A stretch of 64,000 nt of DNA from Scleromatobacter humisilvae (GTDB lineage Bacteria > Pseudomonadota > Gammaproteobacteria > Burkholderiales > Burkholderiaceae_C). Position numbers and translations under genes: made by a program. This document shows positions 48,386 to 59,603 of the stretch, piece by piece. The stretch is from contig NZ_JAJLJH010000005.1 in assembly GCF_023231945.1 (NCBI RefSeq), positions 186,001-250,000 on the forward strand, given 5' to 3'. The notes beneath the pieces were generated by a model. The model searched no databases and was not told the DNA's origin. It worked only from the letters and a program-made list of their open reading frames with translations. Numbering within the stretch: position 1 is the stretch's first letter; every line of letters begins with the position of its first letter.

Positions 48386-49297
48386 TCAGAGCACCCTGCG
48401 CGGATCGAGCGCATCGCGCAGTCCGTCGCCGACGAAGTTGATGGCCATCACGGTCAGGAAGATCGCGCCGCCGGGAAACAGCGCCCAGTGCGCGGCGATG
48501 TCCAGGTGATCCTTGCTGTCGAACAGCAGCCGGCCCCAGGTCGGGATGTCGGGCGGAAAGCCCAGGCCGAGGAACGACAGCGTCGACTCCGCGATGATGG
48601 CCGAGGCCACGTTGATGGTGCCCGCGACGATCACCGGGCCGAGCGCGTTGGGCAGGATGTGGCGCCAGACGACACGCGTCGTGGTCGCGCCCAGCGCCCG
48701 CGCGGCCTCGACGAACTCCTTCTCGCGCAACGAGAAGAACTGCGCCCGCACCAGCCGCGCCACCTGCATCCAGCCGAACAGGCCGATGACCAGCACGATC
48801 AGCACGAACACGCCGCCCTCGGGCCCGAACACGGCCTTCAGCGGCTCGCGGAACAGGTAGATCAGCAGCAACAGCAGCGGCAGTTGCGGAAGCGACAGGA
48901 ACAGGTCGGTGAGCCACATCAGCGCGGCGTCGACCGGGCCGCGCGAGATGCCGGCCACGGCACCGATGGTCACGCCCACCAGCACCGCCATCCCCATCGC
49001 CGCGACGCCCACCGCCAGCGAGATGCGGCCGCCGTAGAGCATGCGCGCCAGCAGGTCCTGGCCGAGGTCGTCGGTGCCGAACGGATGCGCCGCCGACGGG
49101 CCCCGCGTCGTCGCCGAGAAGTCGATCGCGTCGATCGGCATGCGCCACGCGAACGGCCCCAGCACGACGGCGGCGACGAGCAGCGCCAGCACGCCCAGGC
49201 TGATGGTGGCCATGCGGTGCCGCCGGAAGCGCCGCCAGGCCTCGGCCCACGGCGAGACCGGCCTACCGGTAAGCGATGCGGGGATCGAGGAGGCCAT
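48386..49297 (-). CDS. oppC: Oligopeptide ABC transporter permease OppC (operon 1)
   Basis: Membrane permease subunit, 303 residues with about six helices. HPFGTDDLGQDLLARMLYGGR near 70 and the EAA loop [20 protein letters not shown] near 190 are typical of OppC/DppC. The ATG lies 35 bases inside the end of oppB, a long overlap; a later start is possible but would cut the conserved N-terminal arginine-rich tail. Confidence 0.94.
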   Translation of the reverse strand: MASSIPASLTGRPVSPWAEAWRRFRRHRMATISLGVLALLVAAVVLGPFAWRMPIDAIDFSATTRGPSAAHPFGTDDLGQDLLARMLYGGRISLAVGVAAMGMAVLVGVTIGAVAGISRGPVDAALMWLTDLFLSLPQLPLLLLLIYLFREPLKAVFGPEGGVFVLIVLVIGLFGWMQVARLVRAQFFSLREKEFVEAARALGATTTRVVWRHILPNALGPVIVAGTINVASAIIAESTLSFLGLGFPPDIPTWGRLLFDSKDHLDIAAHWALFPGGAIFLTVMAINFVGDGLRDALDPRRVL

Positions 49298-50222
49298 ACA
49301 GCAGGTCGGCGACGAGGTTGAAGAGGATGACGAGCACGGAGAACACGAAGGTCACGCCCATGATCACCGGCGTGTCGTTGCGCAGGATCGCGTCGATCAG
49401 CAGCGAGCCGATGCCCGGCACGCGAAAGATCTGCTCGGTGACGATCGCGCCGCCGAACACCGTGGGCATCTGCAGCGCGACCAGCGTGACGACGGGGATC
49501 AGCGCATTGCGCAGCACGTGGCGCGTGATGACGCGGCGCTCGGGCAGGCCCTTGGAGCGCGCGGTCGTCACGTGGTCGAGGCGGATCACGTCAAGCACCG
49601 CGGAGCGCACGTAGCGCGTCCAGCCGGCGCCCTGGAACAGGCCCAGCACCGTCACCGGCATGACGGCCTGGCGCACGTGCTCGGCGACGGCGCGCCAGCC
49701 GGTGGCCTCGACGTCGGCGCGGTAGACGAAGGGCAGCCAGTCCAGCTTGATCGAGAACAGCAGGATCAGCAGGATGCCGGTGAAGAACGTCGGCAGCGAG
49801 AAACCGGCCAGCGTGATGGTGCTGGCGATGCGGTCGAACCACGAGTACGGCTTGACGGCCGACAGCGTGCCCACGGGAATCGCGATGGCCAGCGCCAGCA
49901 GCTGCGACGTGCCGATCAGCCCCAGCGTGACCGGCACGCGCTGCCAGATCAGCGTCGTGACGTCGATGCGGCTGATGAACGAGAAGCCCCAGTCGCCGTG
50001 CAGCATCGCCCAGAGCCAGTGCAGGTAGCGCAGCGGCACCGGGTCGTCGAGCCCGAGGCTGGCGCGCAGGTGCACGCGCACCTCGGGCGGCACGTTGGAG
50101 TTGGTGGCGAGCTCGGCGAACGGGTCGCCCGGCGCCAGCGCCAGCACCGCGAACAGCACGACGCTGATCCCCAGCAGGCTGGGCAGCGCCAGCGCCAGGC
50201 GGCGCAGGATGAAGCCTCCCAT
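49263..50222 (-). CDS. oppB: Oligopeptide ABC transporter permease OppB (operon 1)
   Basis: 319-residue permease. FILRRLALALPSLLGISVVLFAV opens the first helix (written here as residues 4-26 in two parts: FILRRLALA and LPSLLGISVV), with the EAA loop TTARSKGLPERRVITRHVLRN near 215 typical of this branch. It starts 14 bases after oppA. Confidence 0.94.
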   Translation of the reverse strand: MGGFILRRLALALPSLLGISVVLFAVLALAPGDPFAELATNSNVPPEVRVHLRASLGLDDPVPLRYLHWLWAMLHGDWGFSFISRIDVTTLIWQRVPVTLGLIGTSQLLALAIAIPVGTLSAVKPYSWFDRIASTITLAGFSLPTFFTGILLILLFSIKLDWLPFVYRADVEATGWRAVAEHVRQAVMPVTVLGLFQGAGWTRYVRSAVLDVIRLDHVTTARSKGLPERRVITRHVLRNALIPVVTLVALQMPTVFGGAIVTEQIFRVPGIGSLLIDAILRNDTPVIMGVTFVFSVLVILFNLVADLLYGLLDPRIAYR

Positions 50223-50236
50223 GCCTCAGGCGGCCA

Positions 50237-52021
50237 CTAGGTGCGGAACCAGTCGTGGATGCCCGACATGTCCAGGTCCCAGCCGGTGAGCGGCGCCGAG
50301 ATCGACTTGCTCAGCGCCGTGACCTGCGCGCGCACCGCCACCGGCACGACGTAGCCGGCGTTGCAGGCCATGTCGTTCATCTGGATGAACAGCGCGGCGC
50401 GCTTGACCGGGTCGAGCTCGTTCTCCGACGCGCGAAACGCCTTGTCGTACTCCGGGCTGGACCAGCGGCACTTGTTCGCCAGCTGCCAGCCGTTGGACTT
50501 CTGGCAGATTTCCCACGACACCCATTGCTGCATCGTGCGATCGGGGTCGGTGCCGGCGCGGCTGTTGAGGAACATCTCGATGTCCGAGAAGAACTTGCCG
50601 TAGGTGTCCGGGTTGGTCAGGTCCGACGAGAAGAACACCGACGCCTGCACCGTCTTCAGCTCGATCTCGATGCCGGCCTTGCTGCAGGCCTGCTTGACGA
50701 TGGCCTGCACCTTCTGGCGCACCGAGTTGATCGAAGTCTGGAAGACCAGCTTCAGGCGCTTGCCGTCCTTGGCGCGCACGCCGTCGGCGCCGCGCTTCCA
50801 TCCGGCGGCGTCGAGCAGCGCGTTGGCCTTGTCGACGTTGAACTCGGCGACGATCGCCTTGCTGTTGTACTGCGCCGGGTTGTTGAGCGCGTTCGCCGTG
50901 GCCGCGGCGGCGCGGCCGTAGACGAAGTCCTCGATGCTCTTGCGATCGATCAACAGCCCGAACGCCTTGCGCACCGCCGGGTCCGAGAAGGCGAAGTGCT
51001 TCGACTTCACGCTGGCGCGCTCGCCGTCGACCTCGGCCCAGGGGTCGGCCGCGTTGAGGAAGATCGACTCGGGATTGCCGGACGGCTTGAACACGACGCG
51101 GCCCTTGCCGGAAGCCTCCATCGTCTTCAACACGTTGTCCTCGACCTGGATGTTCCAGGCGTAGTCGAACTCGCCGGTCTGCAGCACCGCGCGCGCGGCC
51201 GACGTGGCGTCGCCGCCGCCCTTCATCTCGATGGTGTCGAAGAACGGCCGGTTGGGCAGGTGGTAGTTCGGATTCAGCTCGCCGCGCACGAGGTCGCCCG
51301 GCGTGAAGGCGACGAACCTGTACGGGCCGGTGCCCACGGGCTTCTGGTTGGCCGGCGCCTCGCGCGACTTCGCGCCCACGTAGCCCGAGAACAGGTGCTT
51401 GGGGATCAGCCAGAGGTTGCAGCTGCGATCCCAGATGGGCGTCGGCTTGAGGAAGTTGATGCGCACCGTGTGGACGTCGATCTTCTCGACGCTCCTGACG
51501 TTCGCGTAGAAGCCGACGCTGAACGCCCCGCCGGCCGGATCCGTGGCGTACTGCCAGTTGAAGACGACGTCGTCGGCCGTGAACGGCTGGCCGTCGTGCC
51601 ATTGCACGTTCTGCTTCAGCTTCCAGGTGGTGGACAGGCCGTCGGCCGCGATGCCGCCGTTGGCACGGGTCGGGATCTCGGCGGCCAGCACCGGCACCAG
51701 CGCGCCGTCGGCGTCGTAGCGTGCGAGCGACTCGTAGAACGGGCGCGAGCCTTCCTGGTCCTTGGTGCCGGTGGCGAAGTGCGGGTTGAGCAGCGTCGGG
51801 CCTTGCCACAGCAGCAGGCGCAGCGGGCCGCCGCCGCCGCGCTTGGTCGGCTTGTAGGGCGCCTCGATGCTGCTGCCCTGGGCGACGGCGACGTCGGCCA
51901 GCATGGCCGATGCCAGCGGCACGCCCACGCCCAGCGCCACCATGCGGGCGATGAAGTCGCGCCGCGCCAGCTTGCCGTCGCGCACCTGGTCGACCAGGTC
52001 GCGCAGTGTCGTTTCGTTCAT
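50237..52021 (-). CDS. Peptide ABC transporter binding protein (operon 1)
   Basis: 594-residue solute-binding protein of family 5 (SBP_bac_5), the first gene of operon 1. The N-terminus holds ARRDFIARM near 18, a twin-arginine-like motif followed by a hydrophobic stretch and AVAQ, so it is probably exported folded by the Tat route. SRPFYESLARYDADGALVP, and GGFAYDYAWNIQ-like text are family-typical. It differs from the two binding proteins of operon 2, so ligand range should differ. Strong GGGAGGC ribosome site. Confidence 0.93.
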   Translation of the reverse strand: MNETTLRDLVDQVRDGKLARRDFIARMVALGVGVPLASAMLADVAVAQGSSIEAPYKPTKRGGGGPLRLLLWQGPTLLNPHFATGTKDQEGSRPFYESLARYDADGALVPVLAAEIPTRANGGIAADGLSTTWKLKQNVQWHDGQPFTADDVVFNWQYATDPAGGAFSVGFYANVRSVEKIDVHTVRINFLKPTPIWDRSCNLWLIPKHLFSGYVGAKSREAPANQKPVGTGPYRFVAFTPGDLVRGELNPNYHLPNRPFFDTIEMKGGGDATSAARAVLQTGEFDYAWNIQVEDNVLKTMEASGKGRVVFKPSGNPESIFLNAADPWAEVDGERASVKSKHFAFSDPAVRKAFGLLIDRKSIEDFVYGRAAAATANALNNPAQYNSKAIVAEFNVDKANALLDAAGWKRGADGVRAKDGKRLKLVFQTSINSVRQKVQAIVKQACSKAGIEIELKTVQASVFFSSDLTNPDTYGKFFSDIEMFLNSRAGTDPDRTMQQWVSWEICQKSNGWQLANKCRWSSPEYDKAFRASENELDPVKRAALFIQMNDMACNAGYVVPVAVRAQVTALSKSISAPLTGWDLDMSGIHDWFRT

Positions 52022-52266
52022 GGAGCCTCCCGCCGTGTCCGGGCGTGTGTCGCCGGTGTAGGCCGGACTCTAGGGGAATGCCAACGGGCGCGAGTAAGGG
52101 TCTACGCGCAGCCCGCAGTCGGGGCGCACGAAGGCGGTGCGATGCACCAGCATGTCCACTGGTTCCTACCCGGTGCGCGAAGCTGTTCGAGGTGATCCAA
52201 TGCCTGCGCGCCCGATGCGGGCGCGAGAGCGCCAGAGCGATGCCGTCGCGTCGAGGGAACCCCTGC

Positions 52267-53886
52267 ATGCCGATCGATCTGCTTCGCCAGTCTGCGCGCC
52301 TGGGCGCGTGGGCCGTCCTCGGTGCGGGCCTGTGCGCCTCCGCGGCCGTCATCCCGCCCGGCACGCCGCTCGCGGCGAAGCAGGAGATGGTGCGCAACAA
52401 CGGCGAGGAACCCGAGTCTCTCGACCCGGCGCTGACCGAGTCGACCGCCGCCGGCAACATCCTGCAGGACCTGTTCGAGGGCCTGACCGCCGTCGACGAT
52501 CACGGCCGGGTCGTGGCCGGTGTGGCGCAGTCGTGGCAGCAGACCGACCCGGCCACCTGGGTCTTCAAGCTGCGCCGGGATGCTCGCTGGTCCAATGGCG
52601 AGCCGGTCACAGCGCAGGATTTCGTCTACGGCTGGCAGCGACTGGTCGACCCGAAGACCGCCGCGCCGCAGGGCGCGATCTACGGCGCCTATCTCCTCAA
52701 CGGCCTTGCCATCACGCAGGGCAGGATGCCGGCGTCCGCGCTCGGCGTACGCGCGATCGACGCCGGCACGCTGGAGGTCAGGACCGCCGGCCCGCTGACC
52801 TTCCTGCCGATGCTGCTGGTCAGCCCGCCGTTCAGCCCGGTGCCGCGAGCGACCGTCGAGAAGTTCGGCCGCGACTGGACCAAGCCGGGCAACATGGTCA
52901 GCGACGGCGCCTACGTGCTGAAGGACTGGCAGGTCAACAGCAAGGTCGTCGTCGAGAAGAGCCCGAAGTACTGGGACGCCGCCAACGTCGCGCTCACGCG
53001 GGTGACCTACCTGGCCGTGGCGGACGGCAACGCCGACCTGAAGCTCTACCAGTCCGGCGAGGAGGACATGGTGCTGCGCCTGCCGCCTGGCACGTACGCC
53101 TCGCTCAAGGCCCAGTATCCGAAGGACATCCACACCAGCGTGCTGGTCGCGATGCGCTTCTACAGCCTGAACACCGCCGACCCCTTGCTCAGGGACGTCC
53201 GCGTGCGCAAGGCGCTGTCCATGGTGATCGATCGCGAGATCCTGGCCGGCAAGATCACGGCCGATGGCCAGACGGCGCTCTACGGCATGACCGTCAAGGG
53301 CAGCGAAGGCGTCGACCCGGTGCGCTACGACTGGGCCGACTGGCCGATGGACAGGCGCGTTGCCGAGGCCCGCAGGCTGCTCGCCGAGGCCGGCGTGAAG
53401 CCCGGCACGCGGCTGGGCTTCGTCTACAACACCAGCGAGTACTACAAGAAGATGGCGATCTTCACGGCCTCCGAGTGGAAGACCAAGCTGGGCCTCGACA
53501 CCGGACTCGACGCCATGGAGCTGAAGGTGCTGATGCGCCGATCGCACGACGGCAACTTCCAGGTCGGCCGCAAGAACTGGACGCCCGGCTACGCCGACAT
53601 CACCGGCTTCCTGCAGCTGGTGCAATGCGGCGCGGAGGAGAACGACAGCCGCAGCTGCAACCAGGCCGCCGACGACCTGATCCACCAGGCGAGCGCGCTG
53701 TCCGACCCCGCCAGGCGCAAGGCGCTGATGACGCAGGCGACGCGGCTCGAGATGGACGACTACCCGATGATCCCGCTGCTGCAGATGTCCGTCGCGCGGC
53801 TCGTCAAGCCGTGGATCGGCGGCTACGACGACGCCAACGACCAGGACGCGTTCCGCAGCAAGGATTTCTACGTGATCAGGCACTGA
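52267..53886 (+). CDS. Oligopeptide-binding protein OppA paralogue 1 (operon 2)
   Basis: 539-residue periplasmic oligopeptide binder close to E. coli OppA/MppA. The ATG gives a signal peptide (LRQSARLGAWAVLGAGLCASA, read as residues 6-26 in parts) cut before AVIPPGT. LAAKQEMVRNNGEEPESLDP, DLFEGLTAVDD and DWTKPGNMVSDGAYVLKDW are conserved in order. A Cys pair in VQCGAEENDSRSCNQ matches the known disulfide region. GAGGGAA at 52251 is the ribosome site. Diverges from operon 1. Confidence 0.95.
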   Translation: MPIDLLRQSARLGAWAVLGAGLCASAAVIPPGTPLAAKQEMVRNNGEEPESLDPALTESTAAGNILQDLFEGLTAVDDHGRVVAGVAQSWQQTDPATWVFKLRRDARWSNGEPVTAQDFVYGWQRLVDPKTAAPQGAIYGAYLLNGLAITQGRMPASALGVRAIDAGTLEVRTAGPLTFLPMLLVSPPFSPVPRATVEKFGRDWTKPGNMVSDGAYVLKDWQVNSKVVVEKSPKYWDAANVALTRVTYLAVADGNADLKLYQSGEEDMVLRLPPGTYASLKAQYPKDIHTSVLVAMRFYSLNTADPLLRDVRVRKALSMVIDREILAGKITADGQTALYGMTVKGSEGVDPVRYDWADWPMDRRVAEARRLLAEAGVKPGTRLGFVYNTSEYYKKMAIFTASEWKTKLGLDTGLDAMELKVLMRRSHDGNFQVGRKNWTPGYADITGFLQLVQCGAEENDSRSCNQAADDLIHQASALSDPARRKALMTQATRLEMDDYPMIPLLQMSVARLVKPWIGGYDDANDQDAFRSKDFYVIRH

Positions 53887-53930
53887 TCCCGTGGCCCGGA
53901 ACCTGCTTCTCGGGATTGACGAGCGACCCC

Positions 53931-53936
53931 TATACT
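53931..53936 (+). promoter_or_regulatory. Possible internal -10 box between the tandem binding-protein genes
   Basis: TATACT, matching five of six of the -10 consensus, 40 bases before the second binding-protein ATG. No good -35 at 17 bases. It could let the second gene be expressed alone. Weak. Confidence 0.3.
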
Positions 53937-53976
53937 TCACCGCGCCGTGTCCCCGTCATTCTTGGAGTCTTCCGCA

Positions 53977-55602
53977 ATGAGCCCGCGTCGCCAGCCACCG
54001 CTCGCACGAGCCCTTCTTGTCCTGGCACTCGGCGCGATCGCCGTCGCGACGGCGACCGCCGCCACCATTCCCCCGGGCACGCAGCTGGCGGCCAAGCAGG
54101 AGATGGTGCGCAACAACGGCGCCGAGCCGGAGTCGCTCGATCCGGCCTACATCGAGTCGGTCAACGGCGCGGAGATCGAGCGCGACCTGTTCGAGGGCCT
54201 GACGTCCACCAACCATCACGGCGACGTCGTGCCCGGCGTGGCCGAATCGTGGAAGCAGGCCGACGCCACGACCTGGGTCTTCACGCTGCGCAAGACGGCG
54301 GTCTGGTCCAACGGCCAGCCCGTCACGGCCGACGACTTCGTCTATGCGTGGCGGCGCTTCCTCGATCCGAAGACCGCGTCCAAGATCGCGAGCACCTACG
54401 GCATCTACCTGCTCAACGGCCTCGACGTCGTCGGCGGCAAGAAGCCGGTGACCGAGCTCGGCGTGCGGGCGATCGACAAGGAGACGCTGGAGGTCAGGAC
54501 CGCCGGGCCGGTGTCGTTCCTGCCGCAGGTCGTGTCGGTGGCGCAGTATTCGCCGCAGCCGAAGGCGACGATCGAGAAGTTCGGGCGCGACTGGACCAAG
54601 CCGGGCAACATCGTGGGCAACGGCGCCTTCGTGCTGAAGGACTGGTCGGTCAACAGCAAGGTCGTCATCGAGAAGAACCCGAAGTACTGGGACGCGGCCA
54701 ACGTGCAGCTGACGCGGGTGACCTTCCTGTGCGTGGAGGACAACAACGCCGACCTGAAGCTGTACCAGTCCGGCGAGGAGGACTTCATGCAGCAGCTGGC
54801 GCCCGGCGCGTACACGGCGCTCAAGGCGCAGTACCCGGCCGAGATGCACAACGGGCCGATGCTGGGCATCCGCTACTACTCGCTGAACAACCTTGATCCG
54901 CTGCTCAAGGACATCCGCGTGCGCAAGGCGCTGTCGATGGTGATCGACCGCGACATCCTCGCGAGCAAGGTGACCGCCGACGGCCAGGCGCCGTTGTATG
55001 GCCTGGCGGTCAAGGGCCTGGCGGGCATCAGCCAGACCCGCTACGACTGGGCCGACTGGCCCATGGACAAGCGCGTCGCGGAGGCCAGGAAGCTGCTGGC
55101 CGACGCCGGCGTGAAGCCGGGCACGCACGTGAAGTTCACGTACAACAACAGCGACTATCACAAGAAGATGGCGATCTTCGCGGCCTCCGAGTGGAAGACC
55201 AAGCTGGGCCTCGAGACCGACATGGACAGCCTCGAGTTCAAGGTGCTGATCCGCAAGCGCCACGACGGCGACTACCAGATCGGCCGCAACGGCTGGATCG
55301 CCACCTTCAACGACGCGACGATCTTCCTGGCGCTGGTGCAGTGCGGCTCGGAGTCCAACGACGACAAGAACTGCAACCCCAAGGCCGACGAGCTGATCGT
55401 GCAGGGCAACCAGCAGACGGATCCGGCCAGGCGCGAGGCGTTGCTGACGCAGGCCGCCAAGCTCGTGATGGACGACTATCCGATGATCCCGCTGCTGCAG
55501 TACACGGTGCCCCGGCTGATCAAGCCCTGGATCGGCGGCTACGACGATACGAACGGCACGGATCGCTATCGCAGCAAGGACTTCTACATCGTGAAGCACT
55601 GA
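53977..55602 (+). CDS. oppA: Oligopeptide-binding protein OppA paralogue 2 (operon 2)
   Basis: 541-residue OppA-type protein. By eye it matches the preceding gene at well over half of aligned positions, with the same order of conserved blocks and the same late Cys pair. The signal peptide ends in ATAATIPPGT. I chose the ATG at 53977, preceded by TTGGAG at a good distance; a GTG 30 bases upstream is possible. It is 90 bases after its paralogue, and oppB follows in 16 bases, so it is the main binder of this system. Confidence 0.95.
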   Translation: MSPRRQPPLARALLVLALGAIAVATATAATIPPGTQLAAKQEMVRNNGAEPESLDPAYIESVNGAEIERDLFEGLTSTNHHGDVVPGVAESWKQADATTWVFTLRKTAVWSNGQPVTADDFVYAWRRFLDPKTASKIASTYGIYLLNGLDVVGGKKPVTELGVRAIDKETLEVRTAGPVSFLPQVVSVAQYSPQPKATIEKFGRDWTKPGNIVGNGAFVLKDWSVNSKVVIEKNPKYWDAANVQLTRVTFLCVEDNNADLKLYQSGEEDFMQQLAPGAYTALKAQYPAEMHNGPMLGIRYYSLNNLDPLLKDIRVRKALSMVIDRDILASKVTADGQAPLYGLAVKGLAGISQTRYDWADWPMDKRVAEARKLLADAGVKPGTHVKFTYNNSDYHKKMAIFAASEWKTKLGLETDMDSLEFKVLIRKRHDGDYQIGRNGWIATFNDATIFLALVQCGSESNDDKNCNPKADELIVQGNQQTDPARREALLTQAAKLVMDDYPMIPLLQYTVPRLIKPWIGGYDDTNGTDRYRSKDFYIVKH

Positions 55603-55618
55603 GGCGGGCGAACCCGAC

Positions 55619-56539
55619 ATGTGGGCCTACGTCGTCAGACGCCTCCTCGTCACGATCCCCACGGTGCTCGCCGTGGTGACGATCTGCTACCTGCTGCTGC
55701 ACTTCACGCCGGGCGGCCCGTTCGACAGCGAGCGCAAGGTGTCCGACGCGGTGCTGGCCAACCTGCAGGCCAAGTACCACCTCGACATGCCGCTGTGGAA
55801 GCAGTACCTGTATTACCTGGACAGCCTGCTGCACGGCGATCTCGGGGCGTCGTTCCGCTACGCCGACTGGTCGGTCAACGACCTCGTCGCGCGGGCGCTG
55901 CCGGTGTCGCTGGCGATCGGCGGCACCGCGATGGTCATCGCGGTGGTCGTCGGCGTGGCGATCGGCATCGTCGCGGCGCTGCGCCAGAACAGCGCGGTCG
56001 ACTACGCCGTCATGCTGGTCGGCAACGTGGGCAGCGTGCTGCCCTCATTCGTGCTCGGGCCGGTTCTGGTGCTCGTCTTCGCGATCGCGCTGCCGTGGCT
56101 GCCGTCGGGGGGCTGGGACGACTTCGCGCCGCGCTACATGATCCTGCCGATCGCGCTGCTCACGCTGATCAACATCTCCACGATCGGCCGCATCATGCGC
56201 GGCAGCCTGATCGAGGTGCTCAGCTCCAACTTCATCCGCACCGCGCGCGCCAAGGGCCTGCCGATGCGCGTGGTCGTGATGCGTCACGCGCTGCGGCCGG
56301 CGCTTCTGCCGGTCGTCTCGGTGATCGGGCCGCTGGCGATCGCGTCGATCACGTCGGCCATCGTCACCGAGTCCTGGTTCTCGATTCCCGGGCTGGGCAA
56401 GCTGATCGTCAACGGCGCCTCCGACCGCGACTACACGCTGGTGCTCGGGCTCGTCGTGCTGGTCACGGTGCTGGCGGTGTTCCTGAACCTGGTCGTCGAC
56501 CTGATGTACGCCTGGCTCGACCCGAAGATCCGATATTGA
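55619..56539 (+). CDS. oppB: Oligopeptide ABC transporter permease OppB (operon 2)
   Basis: 306-residue permease. MWAYVVRRLLVTIPTVLAVV starts the first helix, HLDMPLWKQYLYYLDSLLHGD near 61 is OppB-specific, and TARAKGLPMRVVVMRHALRP near 201 is the EAA loop. It shares one base with the next ATG (TGATG). Confidence 0.95.
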   Translation: MWAYVVRRLLVTIPTVLAVVTICYLLLHFTPGGPFDSERKVSDAVLANLQAKYHLDMPLWKQYLYYLDSLLHGDLGASFRYADWSVNDLVARALPVSLAIGGTAMVIAVVVGVAIGIVAALRQNSAVDYAVMLVGNVGSVLPSFVLGPVLVLVFAIALPWLPSGGWDDFAPRYMILPIALLTLINISTIGRIMRGSLIEVLSSNFIRTARAKGLPMRVVVMRHALRPALLPVVSVIGPLAIASITSAIVTESWFSIPGLGKLIVNGASDRDYTLVLGLVVLVTVLAVFLNLVVDLMYAWLDPKIRY

Positions 56540-57423
56540 TGACTGCCGCTCTCACTCCCGTCGACATCGCCCCCGCCGGGCGCAGCCCGTGGCGAGACGC
56601 CCGCGTGCGCTTCCTGCGCAACCGCGCCGCGGTCGCCAGCGTCGTCGTGCTCTCGATCATCGCGCTGGCGTGCGTGTTCGGCCCGATGCTGCTGCCCAAC
56701 GCGTTCGACTCCGTCGACTGGAACCTGATGAGCGCCGCGCCGACGCGCGCCGGCTGGCACCTGTTCGGCACCGACGAGCTCGGGCGCGACCTGCTGGTGC
56801 GCACGCTGATCGGCGGGCGCATCTCGCTGCTGGTGGGCGTGCTGGCGACGCTGGTGTCGGTGACGATCGGCGTCGTCTGGGGCGCCGTGGCGGGCTTCGC
56901 CGGCGGGCGTGTCGACAGCGTGATGATGCGCATCGTCGATATGGCCTACGCCGTGCCGTACCTGCTGATCGCCATCCTCGTGGTCACCGTGTTCGGGCGC
57001 GACATCCTGCTGGTGGTCGCGGCGATCGCGGCGTTCTCGTGGCTGGACATGGCGCGCGTGGTGCGCGGCCAGACGCTGTCGATCAAGTCGCGCGAGTTCG
57101 TCGAAGCCGCGCGCGCGATCGGCGTGCCCACGTGGCGCATCATCTTCCAGCACGTCGTGCCCAACCTGATGGGCGTGGTCGTGATCTACACGTCCATCGT
57201 CGTGCCGGGCGTGATCCTGAGCGAGTCGGTGCTGTCGTTCCTCGGTCTTGGCGTGCAGGAGCCGATGACCAGCTGGGGCGTGCTGATCCACGACGGCGCC
57301 GCCGTGATGTCGGCCACGCCGTGGATGCTGCTGTTCCCGGCCGCGGCGCTGTCGATCACGCTGTATTGCGCCAACTTCATCGGCGACGGCCTGCGCGACG
57401 CGCTCGACCCGAAGGAGCGCTGA
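56539..57423 (+). CDS. oppC: Oligopeptide ABC transporter permease OppC (operon 2)
   Basis: 294-residue permease. [20 protein letters not shown] forms the first helix, [20 protein letters not shown] near 75, and [20 protein letters not shown] near 184 is the EAA loop. It overlaps oppB by one base and ends 1 base before oppD. Confidence 0.95.
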   Translation: MTAALTPVDIAPAGRSPWRDARVRFLRNRAAVASVVVLSIIALACVFGPMLLPNAFDSVDWNLMSAAPTRAGWHLFGTDELGRDLLVRTLIGGRISLLVGVLATLVSVTIGVVWGAVAGFAGGRVDSVMMRIVDMAYAVPYLLIAILVVTVFGRDILLVVAAIAAFSWLDMARVVRGQTLSIKSREFVEAARAIGVPTWRIIFQHVVPNLMGVVVIYTSIVVPGVILSESVLSFLGLGVQEPMTSWGVLIHDGAAVMSATPWMLLFPAAALSITLYCANFIGDGLRDALDPKER

Positions 57424-57424
57424 G

Positions 57425-58421
<997 letters not shown>

Positions 58422-58429
<8 letters not shown>

Positions 58430-59423
58430 GCCGCTGCTGTCGGTGCGCGACCTCAAGGTGCACTTCAGGGTGCGCGACCGCAAGGCCTGGCCGTGGACGG
58501 CCGCCGCCACGCTCAAGGCCGTCGACGGCGTGTCCTTCGAACTGCGCGCCGGCGAGACGCTGGGCATCGTGGGCGAATCGGGCTGCGGCAAGTCGACGCT
58601 GGCGCGCGCCTGCCTCAACCTGATCCCGGCCACCGGCGGCGAGGTCGTGTGGGCGGGCAAGACGCTGCGGCCCGACGACCACGCCGCGTGGCTGGCGGCG
58701 CGGCGCGACATCCAGATCATCTTCCAGGACCCTCTGGCGTCGCTGAACCCGCGCATGACCGTCGCGCGCATCATCGGCGAGCCGCTGCGCGTCCACCGCC
58801 CCGAGCTGAGCGACGACGAGGTGCACGCGAAGGTCGCCGCGGTGATGGCCGAGGTGGGCCTGACGCCGCAGCAGATCAACCGCTACCCGCACGAGTTCTC
58901 CGGCGGCCAGTGCCAGCGCATCGGCATCGCGCGGGCGCTGGTGCTCGAGCCGAAGCTCATCATCTGCGACGAGCCGGTGTCGGCGCTCGACGTCTCGATC
59001 CGCGCGCAGATCGTCAACCTGCTGCAGGAGCTGCAACGCCGCAAGGGCCTGGCGTTGATCTTCATCGCGCACGACCTCGCGGTGGTCAAGCACATCAGCG
59101 ACCGCGTGCTGGTGCTCTACATGGGCAAGGCGATGGAACTCGCCGAAAGCGACGCGCTGTACGCGCGGCCGGGGCACCCGTACACCGAGGCGCTGCTGTC
59201 GGCGATCCCGATCCCCGACCCGCGCATCGAGCGCAGCAAGGTGCTGCAGCTGCTGTCCGGCGACATGCCCTCGCCGATCGACCCGCCGTCGGGCTGCGTG
59301 TTCCGCACGCGTTGTCCGAAGGCGATCGCGGTCTGTGCGCAGGAGCGACCCGCGTTGCGGCAGCTCGATGCCGAGACGGCGGCGGCCTGCCTGCTCGCGG
59401 CGGAACGTGCGGATCGAACGTAG
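58422..59423 (+). CDS. oppF: Oligopeptide ABC transporter ATPase OppF (operon 2)
   Basis: 333 residues. Walker [13 protein letters not shown] near 50, signature [15 protein letters not shown] near 161, Walker [15 protein letters not shown] near 182, and [13 protein letters not shown] near 287 of OppF. It ends 40 bases before the tRNA gene, which points the other way. Confidence 0.95.
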
Positions 59424-59456
59424 AAAAGCCCCGCCAATCACGGATCGGCGAGGCTT
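59424..59456 (-). terminator. Terminator shared by oppF and the tRNA gene
   Basis: AAGCCCCGCC (59426-59435) and GGCGAGGCTT (59447-59456) form a stem with one mismatch. On the minus strand it ends in TTTTC, right after the tRNA, so it terminates the tRNA; it may also act on oppF. Confidence 0.7.
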
Positions 59457-59462
59457 CGCATC

Positions 59463-59539
59463 TGGCGCGCCCGACACGGTTCGAACGTGCGACCCCTGCC
59501 TTCGGAGGGCAGTACTCTATCCAGCTGAGCTACGGGCAC
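59463..59539 (-). tRNA. tRNA-Arg, anticodon CCG
   Basis: 77 bases on the minus strand with an encoded 3' CCA. The acceptor GTGCCCG pairs with CGGGCGC (one G-U), the D arm AGCTCAGCTGGATAGAG, the anticodon stem CTGCC/GGCAG with loop CTCCGAA, and the T arm GTTCGAA are all in place. The anticodon CCG reads CGG, an arginine codon common at this G+C. The 3' end of tRNA genes is a usual integration target, but no element is present. Confidence 0.95.
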
Positions 59540-59603
59540 TGAAGGCGCAAGTTTAGCCGATCGTGGGCGCGGGCCCGTCACGCGGGCGCTTTAGACTGGC
59601 TCG

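Noticed and set aside
59463-59539. tRNA gene as an integration site of a mobile element
   Set aside because: No integrase, direct repeat of the tRNA 3' end or odd-composition segment flanks it.
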